Positions 1 through 9,788 are shown, counted from the first letter of the stretch. The stretch: DNA of 64,000 nucleotides from Leucothrix pacifica (GCF_003172875.1 NZ_QGKM01000004.1:124001-188000), one strand, 5' to 3'. Numbers and translations: made by a program. The notes: generated by a model from the letters alone, not told the origin.

Positions 1-225
1 AACACCCAGCATGATAGTCTGCAGAATACTGCCAGCTCCCGTCATCATACTTTCCCAATAACCCGTGATATAAATTAGCGGGAATGTCACTAAGATACTG
101 ATAATCGCATCGATAACAGCGCCACCAAATCGAGCGCCGCGCGTGGCTAGCTCAATGTGTTTATTGCTATCGCTTTCTGTTTGAAGATTTGATGTTGGCG
201 CTGCATAGGGATTTTGTTCATTCAT
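1..225 (-). CDS. RDD family membrane protein, N-terminal part
   Basis: Partial gene that runs off the left edge; 75 codons are visible. The start ATG at 225 is preceded by an AAGGA ribosome site. After a polar N-terminus of about 28 residues comes an RGARFGGAVIDAI segment, the Arg/Asp signature of RDD-domain membrane proteins, and then a hydrophobic helix. RDD proteins are poorly characterised integral membrane proteins, some implicated in ion transport. The family call is reasonable but the function is unknown. Confidence 0.7.
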   Translation of the reverse strand, partial: MNEQNPYAAPTSNLQTESDSNKHIELATRGARFGGAVIDAIISILVTFPLIYITGYWESMMTGAGSILQTIMLGV

Positions 226-341
226 ATTGATATCCTTGTTACCGGCGATTAGAGTAAGTCTCAGGAAACTAAAACTTTACGCTAATCGCCAAAAAAATGT
301 AACTTTGATAACAATATTAAGTCAACTTTTGTAAGAATAGC

Positions 342-1214
342 TTAAGCAATCCCCGCCTGATTCTTAGCCGCACGCACCGTGTTATACATCAGACAAGCAA
401 TTGTCATTGGGCCAACACCACCCGGTACAGGAGTAATCGCTCCTGCAACTTCTTTAGCGGCATCAAAATCAACATCACCAACCAGTCGGTTCTTTTCCAA
501 GGCTTCATCGTAGATACGATTAATACCTACATCTATCACCGTCGCTCCCGGCTTAATCCAGTCGCCCTGAATGAAGTGAGGAATACCCACAGCTGCCACC
601 AAAATATCCGCTCCACGACAGACTTCAGGCAAATCCTGAGTGCGTGAATGCGCAATGGTCACTGTACAACTTTGCTGTAATAACAAAGCTGCCATGGGCT
701 TGCCCACGATATTAGAGCGACCCACTACAACCGCATTTTTCCCACTTAAGTCACCCAGCTCATCCTGTAGCAACATCAAAGAACCTAACGGTGTACAAGG
801 TACCATGTTGTTTTGGCCAACCGATAAAGCACCAACATTGCTGATATGGAAGCCATCCACATCTTTATCCGGACTGATCGCATTGATAACAGCGTCACTA
901 TTGATCTGCTTGGGAACCGGTAACTGCACCAAAATACCATGCACTTCAGGATCATTATTTAAGTCATCGATCAGCGATAATAATTCTGCTTCAGAGGTCG
1001 TATCATCAAGGTGGTGAGAGCGAGAATCGATGCCCAACTGTGCGCAGCGTCTTACTTTAGCGCCCACATATGTCGCGCTTGCAGGGTCTTCTCCAACTAA
1101 CACCACGGCAATACAGGGCGATAACTGCTTGTCCTGCTTTAATGAGGCAACTTCATCGGCTAGCTTGTCGCACAGACGGTCAGCAAAGGCTTTTCCATCA
1201 ATTAACTTGCTCAT
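342..1214 (-). CDS. folD: Bifunctional methylenetetrahydrofolate dehydrogenase/cyclohydrolase FolD
   Basis: Cytosolic one-carbon enzyme that interconverts 5,10-methylene-THF, 5,10-methenyl-THF and 10-formyl-THF using NADP. The product is 290 residues, normal for FolD. The family motif YVGAKVRRC, holding the catalytic lysine, lies near residue 50. The central GRSNIVGKP nucleotide-binding loop and the C-terminal [10 protein letters not shown] motif are both present. I start at the ATG at 1214, with GGAG about 8 nt upstream, because the in-frame GTG at 1220 lies too close to that site. It appears monocistronic. Confidence 0.96.
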   Translation of the reverse strand: MSKLIDGKAFADRLCDKLADEVASLKQDKQLSPCIAVVLVGEDPASATYVGAKVRRCAQLGIDSRSHHLDDTTSEAELLSLIDDLNNDPEVHGILVQLPVPKQINSDAVINAISPDKDVDGFHISNVGALSVGQNNMVPCTPLGSLMLLQDELGDLSGKNAVVVGRSNIVGKPMAALLLQQSCTVTIAHSRTQDLPEVCRGADILVAAVGIPHFIQGDWIKPGATVIDVGINRIYDEALEKNRLVGDVDFDAAKEVAGAITPVPGGVGPMTIACLMYNTVRAAKNQAGIA

Positions 1215-1340
1215 TGACACTTCTCCAACGGGAACTTTAAAAAAATAGCGATAATGATGGGGATGCGCTTGATAAGTGTCAATGCAATAAAGCTAGGTAT
1301 TAGCGTTAAATGTACTAATGAGTCGGACACCGGAGGTAAA

Positions 1341-2924
1341 ATGTCACAAACATCCCTGATCACCCAATTGATGCAAGTACTGCGTCATGCCCCGGACACC
1401 GCAAACCCGGATGATGTGACGTTACTGGAAACCCATATCTCATGGATTATCCTAACCGGCCGTATTGCCTATAAACTTAAAAAACCAGTCAATCTGGGCT
1501 TTCTCGACTTCACGACACTGGCTAACCGCAAGCACTTCTGCGAAGAAGAATTACGACTCAATGCACGACTCGCTGCAGACTTATATCTGGGTGTTGAAAC
1601 CATTACTGGCAACGCTCAGCAGCCAGTAATAAATGGCGAAGGCCCGGTGATTGATTACGCCATTCGCATGCGGCAATTCCCACAGTCAGCCCAATTGGAT
1701 AAGCGTTTGGAGCAACACTTACTGCTACCGGCTGACATGGAAGCATTAGGAGCTATGATCGCCCGCTTCCATCAACAACTACCACCTGCCGAAGCAAACA
1801 TTGATTACGGTAGTGTCGAACAGATCCATAGTGATGTTGGTGATAACCTAAGCGTCATCAAAGATTATTTTGAAGCAACTTCCAGCGACACACCTGATAA
1901 TCCTTCATTGGATGATCGGCAGACACTGACAGCCATTGAAGACTGGGTCAAAAAGCAAAACCAAGCACTTGATGACGTGTTTGCCCAACGCAAACAACGG
2001 GGATTCATTCGTGAATGTCATGGGGATCTTCACCTCAGAAATCTGATTTGGCTGGACGATCATCCCGTGGCGTTTGACTGTTTAGAATTTGACGAGTCAC
2101 TGCGCTGGATAGACGTGATGTGTGAAATCGCCTTTTTAGTCATGGATTTAATGAGCCGGGACCAAGATGCCCTCGCCTATGCTTTCCTCAACCACTACCT
2201 GCAACAAACCGGTGACTATCAGGGACTCACCGTCTTACCCTACTACATTAGCTACCGCGCAATGGTCAGAGCCAAAGTGGATGCACTGCGTCATCAGCAG
2301 TCGGGGATAAGTCCGCAGGAGCTAGCTGCAACAGATACTGAGTTACATGCTTATATGAATTTGGCGCTGCGTATTAGCCAGCCTAGACGAGCCAGACTCA
2401 TCATCACACGAGGCATGTCAGCATCGGGTAAAAGCACCATTAGCCAAGTGCTGTCAGCACAGATCAGCGCAATTCGTATTCGTTCGGATGTGGAGCGTAA
2501 ACGACTCTATGACCTTGAAGCGACTGAATCCGCGGCCAGTGCTCCAGATACAGGCTTGTATAGCAAATCCATCAGCACTAAGACCTATACAACACTGTTA
2601 GCGCTGGCAGAACACAGTTTAGCGGCTGGTTTTGATGTTATTGTCGATGCTGTATTTATGCACCACACACAGCGCCGGGTATTCCAAGAGCTTGCTGAAC
2701 ACAACAACTATGATTATGTCATTCTGGAATTCACCGCCAGTCCCGATACGCTCAGGCAACGCATAGTCTCACGCGTGAAAGAAGCTTCAGATGCTGACCT
2801 GACAGTGCTGGAACATCAATTATCACAATGGCAGCCCCTTCAGACCGATGAGACGAAGTATCGTATTGAGGTGGATACCGAACAAGCTATTGATATCGCG
2901 GCGTTTGCTCAAAAACACTTATAA
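1341..2924 (+). CDS. Two-domain protein: aminoglycoside-phosphotransferase-like plus P-loop kinase
   Basis: The 527-residue product starts at the ATG at 1341, directly after a strong GGAGG site; the upstream in-frame extension from 1254 has no such signal. The N-terminal half resembles the aminoglycoside/choline kinase fold, with the catalytic-loop motif HGDLHLRNL near residue 226 followed by an FD(C)LEF segment. The C-terminal part is a P-loop kinase domain with GMSASGKST near residue 358. This two-domain layout is widespread and usually annotated as an AAA/zeta-toxin-like ATPase of unknown substrate. It is not evidence for antibiotic resistance. Confidence 0.85.
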   Translation: MSQTSLITQLMQVLRHAPDTANPDDVTLLETHISWIILTGRIAYKLKKPVNLGFLDFTTLANRKHFCEEELRLNARLAADLYLGVETITGNAQQPVINGEGPVIDYAIRMRQFPQSAQLDKRLEQHLLLPADMEALGAMIARFHQQLPPAEANIDYGSVEQIHSDVGDNLSVIKDYFEATSSDTPDNPSLDDRQTLTAIEDWVKKQNQALDDVFAQRKQRGFIRECHGDLHLRNLIWLDDHPVAFDCLEFDESLRWIDVMCEIAFLVMDLMSRDQDALAYAFLNHYLQQTGDYQGLTVLPYYISYRAMVRAKVDALRHQQSGISPQELAATDTELHAYMNLALRISQPRRARLIITRGMSASGKSTISQVLSAQISAIRIRSDVERKRLYDLEATESAASAPDTGLYSKSISTKTYTTLLALAEHSLAAGFDVIVDAVFMHHTQRRVFQELAEHNNYDYVILEFTASPDTLRQRIVSRVKEASDADLTVLEHQLSQWQPLQTDETKYRIEVDTEQAIDIAAFAQKHL

Positions 2925-3099
2925 CGCAGATGCATAACAGGCACCACGTTATAGAATCCGGGCATCACTAACAGGATGATCTAACTGCTAGTCAGCCGGG
3001 ATGTAAAGCGCGTATTATGACCTATCTATTTGACACAGTGCATTGTAGTCGCTTACGTAAAAGAGCGGCACTATAATCCCCAACCCGACTGAGAGACTT

Positions 3100-4050
3100 A
3101 TGGATAAGAACGTAGCAAGCCACACCACTCATGACGCTGAGGCAGATCAACGCAATCAAGACATCAAAATTTATGTTAACGGTGACATCCTGCATCGGTC
3201 AGACGCCAAGGTATCTGTTTATGATAGTGGGTTTATGTTGGGCGACGGCATGTGGGAAGGTATGCGCCTGTACAACGGGGTGTGGGCGTTTTTTGATGAT
3301 CACATGGATCGCTTATTTAATAGCTGTAAAGCTGTTTCCATCGATATCGGTATGGACAAGCAAGGCATCCTCGATGCATTGACTCAAACGGCTGCAGCTA
3401 ATGGTATGAGTAGTGATGTGCACTGTCGTTTGATGGTAACTCGCGGAGTTAAGGACAAGCCCTTTCAACATCCCGAACTGTCTCGCTCTGGCCCTACGAT
3501 CGTGATTATTATGGAACACTCCAAACCGGTCGCAAGTTTGCATAAAGCGGGGATTCGTTTGGCTACGGTTCCGCAAATCCGCGGTTTGCCGATGACACAG
3601 GATGCCAAGTACAACTCACACTCCAAACTAAACTGCATTATCGGTTGCCTGCAAGCTGAACAAGCCGGTGCGGATGAAGCGCTCATGCTTGACCCTAATG
3701 GCTTTGTAAACACCACCAATGCATGCAACTTTTTTATCGTCCGGCGTGGCGCGGTCTGGACCTCAACCGGCGACTATTGCATGAATGGCGTGACGCGGCA
3801 GAAAGTAATCGATTTGTGCCGAAGCAATGACATTCCAGTGTTTGAAAAGAACTATTCACTCTATGAAGCTTATGGAGCGGATGAAGCCTTCTTAACCGGC
3901 ACTTTTGGCGCACAAACACCTGTAGCAGAGATTGATGGTAAAAAAATTGGTGGGCACGATGGAGCCGGGCCGATTACTCAGCGCTTACAAGGCTTATACA
4001 AAGCGCTGATCAATGATCATGTCGATGAAATGAACTCGATAAAATCGTAA
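3100..4050 (+). CDS. Class IV PLP aminotransferase (branched-chain/D-amino-acid transaminase-like)
   Basis: A PLP-dependent transaminase of fold type IV, 316 residues. The N-terminal IYVNGDILHRSDAKVSVYDSGF block is replaced here by its key features: a VNG start, a DSGF(M)LGDG loop and an EGMR motif. The likely Schiff-base lysine is in the YNSHSKLN segment near residue 180, and a DEALMLDPNGFVN loop follows. Class IV members include IlvE, D-alanine aminotransferase and PabC. The sequence alone does not settle substrate, although the DSGFMLGDGMWEG form is common in generic branched-chain-type enzymes. A polar 22-residue N-terminal extension precedes the fold. Confidence 0.85.
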   Translation: MDKNVASHTTHDAEADQRNQDIKIYVNGDILHRSDAKVSVYDSGFMLGDGMWEGMRLYNGVWAFFDDHMDRLFNSCKAVSIDIGMDKQGILDALTQTAAANGMSSDVHCRLMVTRGVKDKPFQHPELSRSGPTIVIIMEHSKPVASLHKAGIRLATVPQIRGLPMTQDAKYNSHSKLNCIIGCLQAEQAGADEALMLDPNGFVNTTNACNFFIVRRGAVWTSTGDYCMNGVTRQKVIDLCRSNDIPVFEKNYSLYEAYGADEAFLTGTFGAQTPVAEIDGKKIGGHDGAGPITQRLQGLYKALINDHVDEMNSIKS

Positions 4051-4153
4051 TTCCGGTTACAGCACAAGCGTAAATGTATCGGTATGACTATCTGCTGATA
4101 ACCGCTGCGAATTTCATTGTAATATAGCTACATCTCACTAACGGTATTCCACA

Positions 4154-5425
4154 ATGCTCGACTACCTAATCCAAAACGCTAGCCTTCCCGATGACCGCGC
4201 CAACATGTCCATTGGCATTAAAGACGATAAAATCGTGGAATTAAGTCAGGCACAAAACCTCCCTGCTCACCAAACTTACAATGCCGCAGGCAATCTGGTC
4301 ACGCCCCCCTTCGTTGATAGCCATTTCCATATAGACTCCACCCTAAGCCTTGGCCAACCGCGCTTAAACCAAAGCGGCACGCTACTGGAAGGCATCCAAA
4401 TCTGGAATGAGCTAAAGCCGGACCTCAACGCCGAGCACATCAAAAAGCGCGCTTTAGACATCTGTAAATGGGCCGTTGCACAAGGCACACTGGCGATTCG
4501 CTCTCACGTGGATATCTGCGATGATAGTCTGCTGGCTACGGAAGTCTTGCTGGAGGTTCGCAAGGAAATGGCCCCATGGATTGATCTTCAGCTGGTGGCT
4601 TTTCCGCAGGATGGTTATCTGCGCTACAAACACTCCGTTGCCAATCTGAATCGCGCGTTGGATATGGGCGTAGATGTAATCGGTGGTATACCGCATTTTG
4701 AGCGCACCATGAGCGATGGCGCAGCGTCGGTCAAAGCCCTCTGCGAACTGGCTGCGGAGCGCGGCCTAATGGTGGATATGCACTGCGATGAGTCGGATGA
4801 TCCCTTATCACGGCACGTCGAAACGCTGGCGTATGAAACGCAGCGATTAGGTTTACAAGGGCGAGTCACAGGTTCACATCTCACTTCCATGCATTCAATG
4901 GATAATTATTACGTCAGCAAGCTGATGTCGCTCATGGCGGAGGCAAAGCTGAATGTGGTGGCTAATCCGCTGATCAATATCACCCTGCAAGGCCGTCATG
5001 ACAACTACCCGAAACGACGCGGTATGACGCGGGTTAAAGAGCTCACGCAGCGCGGCATTAACGTCGCCTATGGTCACGACTGCATTATGGACCCGTGGTA
5101 TAGCCTCGGCAGCTACGACATGCTGGATGTGGCACACATGGGCCTACACATTGGACAAATGACCGGGGTAGCCGAAATGCAGGCCTCATTTCAATCCGTT
5201 ACCGCAAACGGTGCCAAAACAATGAACCTCGAAGGCTATGGACTGGAGATCGGTTGTCATGCTGATTTGGTGGTACTTCAGGCTAAGGATGCGGTTGAAG
5301 CCTTGCGCTTACGCAGCAACCGCTTACTGGTCATGCGCCGAGGTAAAGTGGTCGCTAAAAGTGCTCTCAAAGTGTCAGACGTAATGCTAGGTGAGCAGAG
5401 CGAAACGATTGATTTTCGCTTATAG
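4154..5425 (+). CDS. codA: Cytosine deaminase-like amidohydrolase
   Basis: An amidohydrolase-superfamily enzyme of 423 residues, matching E. coli CodA in length and motif order. The metal-binding HFHID is near residue 58, RSHVDICD near 117, APWIDLQLVAFPQDG near 140, the catalytic HCDE near 212, SHLTSMHS near 244, the LQGRHDNYPKRRG block near 277, and GHDCIMDPW near 315. CodA converts cytosine (also isocytosine or creatinine in relatives) to uracil and ammonia in the cytosol. No codB permease is adjacent, so the physiological substrate is inferred only from homology. Confidence 0.88.
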   Translation: MLDYLIQNASLPDDRANMSIGIKDDKIVELSQAQNLPAHQTYNAAGNLVTPPFVDSHFHIDSTLSLGQPRLNQSGTLLEGIQIWNELKPDLNAEHIKKRALDICKWAVAQGTLAIRSHVDICDDSLLATEVLLEVRKEMAPWIDLQLVAFPQDGYLRYKHSVANLNRALDMGVDVIGGIPHFERTMSDGAASVKALCELAAERGLMVDMHCDESDDPLSRHVETLAYETQRLGLQGRVTGSHLTSMHSMDNYYVSKLMSLMAEAKLNVVANPLINITLQGRHDNYPKRRGMTRVKELTQRGINVAYGHDCIMDPWYSLGSYDMLDVAHMGLHIGQMTGVAEMQASFQSVTANGAKTMNLEGYGLEIGCHADLVVLQAKDAVEALRLRSNRLLVMRRGKVVAKSALKVSDVMLGEQSETIDFRL

Positions 5426-5478
5426 AAAGCTGCGGAGCATGCGCTGATTAAAGCAAGCCAGATGATACGATAAGACAG

Positions 5479-5513
5479 TCACCACAAGCCAAAAACACAT
5501 TGGCCTGTGGTGA
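5479..5513. terminator. Hairpin between convergent genes
   Basis: A roughly 13-bp inverted repeat (TCACCACAAGCCA pairing with TGGCCTGTGGTGA, one mismatch) with a 9-nt loop lies between the convergent codA-like and usp genes. Neither strand has a U-tract directly after the stem, so this may be a weak bidirectional terminator or a 3'-end stabilising hairpin. Confidence 0.45.
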
Positions 5514-5527
5514 TAACAAGCATATGA

Positions 5528-6391
5528 CTAAGCTGTCTGACCAATCTTCGCAGGCAAAGGAACCGCCAACACATCACACTGTGCATGTGATGACACATAG
5601 TTGGTTGTAGAGCCAATTAATGAACCAATGCCGCGGCGGCTGCGTGTACCCAATACAATCAAGTCCACGTTCTGCGCTTGTGAGTAAGACACAATGCTGT
5701 TCACGGGTGAACCCATCATCACCTCGCCTTGAGAGCGAGGTATTTCCAACTCATCCAGCAACGCGTGTAACTGCTTTTCACCGCTTTCCAGCAAATCAGC
5801 CTGCAGTCCTGCAGCGTCAGGAGATAACACACCAAAACCTAGCGGTTGATAATAATAGTCGTTAATTACTGCTTCATTAACCACATGAATCACCCGCAAG
5901 TCAGCGGAAAAGCTATTAGCAATCGACTTAGCGCGGTGAGCCGCATAACGGGCGTTTTTGGAAAAATCTACGGCCACTAAGACAGTCTTATAATCAGTCA
6001 CTTCAGCTTCATCTAATGCCGCTTCCAATAGTTGCTCACTTCGCAACCAGTCCCAGGCATCGTGGGAAGCGCTTTTGTCGAAGTACTTCATGTCGGCGTC
6101 CACAAAGGGCTTACTGAGGGCAACACCAAGACGCTCCCACAGCTTCTCACCAACAATAGCGATCTTCTCAAAGCTTTGCTGATTAGTCAGGCCAAATTCC
6201 AAATCATCTTTCATAGCCGTCAACTCTGCACCTTGCAGATGGTCCAGCTCGATCAATAATGAGATTTTGCCATAGCGTTTGATGAGGCTTTCCAGCTCAG
6301 GCAAAAATGCCTGATACTCTTCATGTGTGACTCGTCCGGACACTCGTACTGCAAATATATTGTCTTCTCTAACGGGTATAAACTGAAACAT
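5528..6391 (-). CDS. SpoIIAA-like (STAS/SEC14-type) domain fused to a universal stress protein domain
   Basis: A cytosolic protein of 287 residues with two domains. Residues 1-118 resemble the SpoIIAA-like family (DUF3478): EDNIFAVRVSGRVTHEEY, a LLIELD strand, then a WERLG segment and an FD(K)xxxxDAWDWL ending. Residues 133-283 are a UspA domain with VLVAVDFS at its start and an ATP-binding-type GSPVxxIVxYS / DLIVLGTRSRRG / LIGSTTNYV loop. UspA proteins respond to stress, often by binding ATP. GGAG precedes the ATG. The trxC gene lies 44 nt upstream on the same strand, so they may be co-transcribed. Confidence 0.8.
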   Translation of the reverse strand: MFQFIPVREDNIFAVRVSGRVTHEEYQAFLPELESLIKRYGKISLLIELDHLQGAELTAMKDDLEFGLTNQQSFEKIAIVGEKLWERLGVALSKPFVDADMKYFDKSASHDAWDWLRSEQLLEAALDEAEVTDYKTVLVAVDFSKNARYAAHRAKSIANSFSADLRVIHVVNEAVINDYYYQPLGFGVLSPDAAGLQADLLESGEKQLHALLDELEIPRSQGEVMMGSPVNSIVSYSQAQNVDLIVLGTRSRRGIGSLIGSTTNYVSSHAQCDVLAVPLPAKIGQTA

Positions 6392-6435
6392 ACGCTACTC
6401 CTTCAGGCCTGCAAGTGACTAAGTGCGCCTGGCAT

Positions 6436-6873
6436 TTAGCTGATACTTGAATTGACCCAGTTTACAATCTGACTGGGTGACATGGCACCGGATTGGCGAG
6501 CCACCTCACGACCGTTGTGAAAGATAATCATGGTTGGAATGCTGCGAATTGCATACTGTCCTGCCACTGACTGTGCAACCTCAGTATTGAGCTTTGCCAG
6601 TATGGCGCGAGACTGCAACTCAGCTGCCGCTTGTGCATAGGCTGGTGCCATTTGCTTGCAAGGGCCACACCACTCTGCCCAGAAGTCAACCACCACCGGC
6701 AGATCATTATTACCAATAAATTTGGCAAAACTCTGATCCGTTAAATCAGTAGGTGTAGCGGGCAATAAGGCCTTTTTACACTTTCCACAGACCGGTTGTT
6801 GTTGCAAACGACCCTGAGGTACGCGGTTGGTAGCACCACAGGCGGGGCAAACAATATGGCTTGATTCACTCAT
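6436..6873 (-). CDS. trxC: Thioredoxin 2 (TrxC)
   Basis: A cytosolic thiol-disulfide reductase of 145 residues. The N-terminal zinc ribbon has cysteines at 9, 12, 29 and 32 in two CxxC pairs, which distinguishes TrxC from TrxA. The thioredoxin fold follows with the active site WAEWCGPCK and the conserved cis-proline segment IRSIPT. GGAGAG precedes the ATG. TrxC is typically induced by oxidative stress and reduces proteins such as ribonucleotide reductase. Confidence 0.95.
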   Translation of the reverse strand: MSESSHIVCPACGATNRVPQGRLQQQPVCGKCKKALLPATPTDLTDQSFAKFIGNNDLPVVVDFWAEWCGPCKQMAPAYAQAAAELQSRAILAKLNTEVAQSVAGQYAIRSIPTMIIFHNGREVARQSGAMSPSQIVNWVNSSIS

Positions 6874-6994
6874 AACATCTCTCCAATAGCTAAATAGTAC
6901 AGCAGTTATTGAAGTGTGATGTTGACCTCTGTCAATCTATCGATACATTAACCACTGCTTATAGTGTCTTTATATTGGGGATACTAAGCTACAA

Positions 6995-8815
6995 TCAAGT
7001 CTTATTCCGATAGTCCTCAATCGGAATAATTTCCAGCGGGGTTCCTCCCTTTAATGGCGGCTCGTCACACTCTTTAAACACACGGAACTGACAGGACTGG
7101 CACATCACATGATCCAATGCGACGGTGGTAATTTTATTGATTGCATCCTTCTTTTGCTCAAAGAAATACTGTGCACCGATGTGTTCGTCAAAGTGTCCAC
7201 GATGAATAAAGTTGTTCACCTTGGGCTTTAGCTCTGCAAAGTACAGACCGCCACCTTTTTCCTGCAAACGATCAGACTCTTGTTCAATCATTTCCGCACC
7301 GGTCATATCAATAAAATTGACCCCGGTGCCGATCACCAAAATGTGCTTTATCCCTTGCTTCTCGCTAATGTAATGCAGGCGATTCTGAATATGGTTGGCA
7401 GAACCAAAGTACACTGACATATCTACGCGGATAATTTTTAGCTGAGGACACTCCTGCAAATTATGCGTGCGGGATTCTTTTACCAGTGTTGGTTTACCGG
7501 TATCCGGATCACGCATCGGCGCAAGGCTGACCACATCCGGAATAGAAGTTCTGGCCAAAAAGATCACCAGTGACAGCATCACACCCAAATAGATTGCAAA
7601 CTCAAGCTCTAGAAACAAGGTCGCAAAAAACGTTGTCAGTAATATGCTGGTTTCCGAGCGACTGGTTTCAAACACTTTACGAATCGTTCCCCAGTTGACC
7701 AGACTGTATGCAACCACCAGAATAATTCCACCCATGGCAGCTGTTGGCAGATAGCGTGTGTATGGTGCAACTAATAGTATAATTGCTGCCAAAATGACGG
7801 CGGCAAAAATCGCTGACAATGGCGTTTGCGCACCCGCACTGTAGTTCACTCCTGAGCGCGTAAATGAACCGGAACCTGCATAACTGGAGAAAAAGCTCCC
7901 CACGACGTTAGACATTCCCTGACCAAAGAACTCCTGGTTACCATCAATGCGCTGGTGCGATTTTGAGGCAATCGCCCGACTGATCGATACGGCTTCTATC
8001 AAACCTAATAAGGCGACAGCAAATGCTTGTGGGCCCAGCGCTTTAAAGGTTTGTAATGAAAAATCAGGTGATGAAATGGGCGGCAGACGCGCCGGTATCT
8101 CTGCAACAAAATTAATGCCGACAGACTCTCCTCCCAACGCAATAGCAAGGATTCCACCGACAATAAGTGCCACCAGCATATTCGGTACTTTTGGCATGAA
8201 TCGCTTGATCAATACCGCCGTGACTAATGTCGTCATACTGACGGCAAAGATGGCCCAGTTGGTATTGGGTAGTTGATGGAAAATATCGACCCAAGTGTGT
8301 AAAAACGAACTTCCCCGCTCTACCTCCACGCCCAGCACGTACTTCATTTGACTACTGGCAATCAAGATGGCTGCGCCCGCAGTAAAGCCAATTACAACGG
8401 TATGGGAAACAAAGTTAACCAATACACCCAATCTTGCCAACGCGAAAGCTAGCTGATACACCCCTGCCAAAAAGGTGATGGTCAGCGCATTTTGGATATA
8501 TTGCGCACTGCCGGGTTCTACACCACCGGTATTCAACGTCGAAAAGATAACGATCGATATAGCCGTTGTCGGGCCTGAGATTAAGTGAAGTGACGAGCCA
8601 AATAATGCCGCAATAATGGGCGTTACCATAGCGGTGTAAAGCCCATATTCCGGCGGTAATCCGGCAATCGTAGCGAACGCAACACCCTGAGGTAATACAA
8701 TAACCGCGCCAGTAATTCCTGCTAACAGATCAGCCTTTAAACTGTCTTTGTTTATGCTGGGTAGCCAATAAATAAATGGAAATAGAAACTGGAGGAACGA
8801 GTTCATAGCGGCCAT
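6995..8815 (-). CDS. SulP family anion permease with STAS domain
   Basis: An inner-membrane transporter of 606 residues. About ten to twelve hydrophobic helices span residues 10-435, with the SulP signatures GAVIVLPQGVAFATIAG and PPEYGLYTA near residue 35-60 and a GSSLHLISGPTTA block. A STAS domain occupies about 460-560. The C-terminus adds a cysteine-bearing tail (MCQSCQFRVFKEC) not part of the core STAS fold, possibly metal-binding. SulP members carry sulfate, bicarbonate or dicarboxylates and the substrate cannot be read here. Start choice between 8815 and the ATG at 8806 is uncertain because neither has a clear ribosome site. Confidence 0.88.
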   Translation of the reverse strand: MAAMNSFLQFLFPFIYWLPSINKDSLKADLLAGITGAVIVLPQGVAFATIAGLPPEYGLYTAMVTPIIAALFGSSLHLISGPTTAISIVIFSTLNTGGVEPGSAQYIQNALTITFLAGVYQLAFALARLGVLVNFVSHTVVIGFTAGAAILIASSQMKYVLGVEVERGSSFLHTWVDIFHQLPNTNWAIFAVSMTTLVTAVLIKRFMPKVPNMLVALIVGGILAIALGGESVGINFVAEIPARLPPISSPDFSLQTFKALGPQAFAVALLGLIEAVSISRAIASKSHQRIDGNQEFFGQGMSNVVGSFFSSYAGSGSFTRSGVNYSAGAQTPLSAIFAAVILAAIILLVAPYTRYLPTAAMGGIILVVAYSLVNWGTIRKVFETSRSETSILLTTFFATLFLELEFAIYLGVMLSLVIFLARTSIPDVVSLAPMRDPDTGKPTLVKESRTHNLQECPQLKIIRVDMSVYFGSANHIQNRLHYISEKQGIKHILVIGTGVNFIDMTGAEMIEQESDRLQEKGGGLYFAELKPKVNNFIHRGHFDEHIGAQYFFEQKKDAINKITTVALDHVMCQSCQFRVFKECDEPPLKGGTPLEIIPIEDYRNKT

Positions 8816-9007
8816 TTTTGTTGGTATTAAAGCGCCTCAAGTCTACGCCTATTTATTGATAATGCGTCAGTCCAAAGGAGATACATTTTGTGAGTACCAC
8901 TTTCAATAAAATTAATACTCCCTATTGTTTTTGATTTTCCTCAATGTCTAATAAAAAATGACAGCGTATGATCCGATGATTTACCCAATTGATCAGGTAT
9001 ACATCAC

Positions 9008-9728
9008 ATGGATACGTCATCTCAGCTCATAGAGTCGCGCCTGACACACATGCCGATTTCTTTCTTTTCTGTTGTTATGGGCATGGCAGGAATGACCATT
9101 GCCTGGGAAAAGGCCCAACAAGTTTTCGGCACCGACCTTGGCTTTGTTAATGCATTATTAGCGACTTTAACGGCGCTTGTGTTTATTGCATTGGGGGTGA
9201 TGTATACACAGAAAATTATTAAACACCCTGAGCAAGTATCGGCTGAATTAAAGCATCCGGTGAAGTTGAGTTTCTTCCCGACGATTTCCATCAGCTTTCT
9301 GTTAATGTCGATTGCCTTTATGTCGGATCTTATTCCACGACCCAATCCCAGCCCGTTTGCTGCCAACACTGTTTATTCTGATCGCACCACCGGCGGTTGG
9401 TTTTGTAGCCTATATGAAGCTTAACGGAGGTGAGTTGGATGCATTTGCACGGGTTCTGTATTTCTCTGGTTTGTTCCTGACACTACTGCTGTTTACTCAG
9501 TTTAAGCGTTTTATCAATCTGCCATTCTTCTTATCCTGGTGGGCATATTCATTCCCGATTGCGGCGATTACTATCGCAACACTGGTCATGTTTGAGAGCA
9601 CACAGAAGCTTGGCTTTATGTGGTTGGGTGGGTTGTTGTTGGTATTGATCACGTTTTTGGTGGGACTGTTATTGGTACGCACCGGACTGGCAATTCAGAA
9701 TAAGGAGATTTGTGCGGAAGAGCACTGA
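9008..9728 (+). pseudogene. TehA/SLAC1-type (TDT family) transporter, internally deleted and frameshifted
   Basis: Two overlapping frames hold the two ends of one transporter. The frame starting at 9008 encodes the N-terminus (LTHMPISFFSVVMGMAG...) up to about FLLMSIAFM near 9320. The frame visible from about 9323 encodes the C-terminal portion, beginning RILFHDPIPARLLPTLF, followed by APPAVGF. The two are offset by one base. Together they give about 240 residues against roughly 310-330 for TDT proteins, so about 75-80 residues of the middle helices are missing as well. An internal deletion joining out of frame explains both facts. A functional product is unlikely. Confidence 0.82.
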
Positions 9729-9753
9729 TATCACTCGGTCGCAGTACAACAAA

Positions 9754-9788
9754 GGGCGTATTATTCTGAGGCGTATACGCCCTTTTTA
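9754..9788 (+). terminator. Rho-independent terminator
   Basis: A perfect 8-bp stem, GGGCGTAT at 9754-9761 with ATACGCCC at 9775-9782, is followed by TTTTTATT. It sits just after the decayed tehA-like gene and before cobQ. Confidence 0.85.

Noticed and set aside
1341-2924. Antibiotic-resistance kinase
   Set aside because: The APH-like fold is shared by many kinases, and fusion to a P-loop kinase is a common housekeeping arrangement of unknown substrate.
3030-3077. Promoter with TTGACA at 3030 and TATAAT at 3072
   Set aside because: The spacing is about 36 bases instead of about 17, so they cannot be one sigma-70 promoter. The TATAAT alone is only suggestive.
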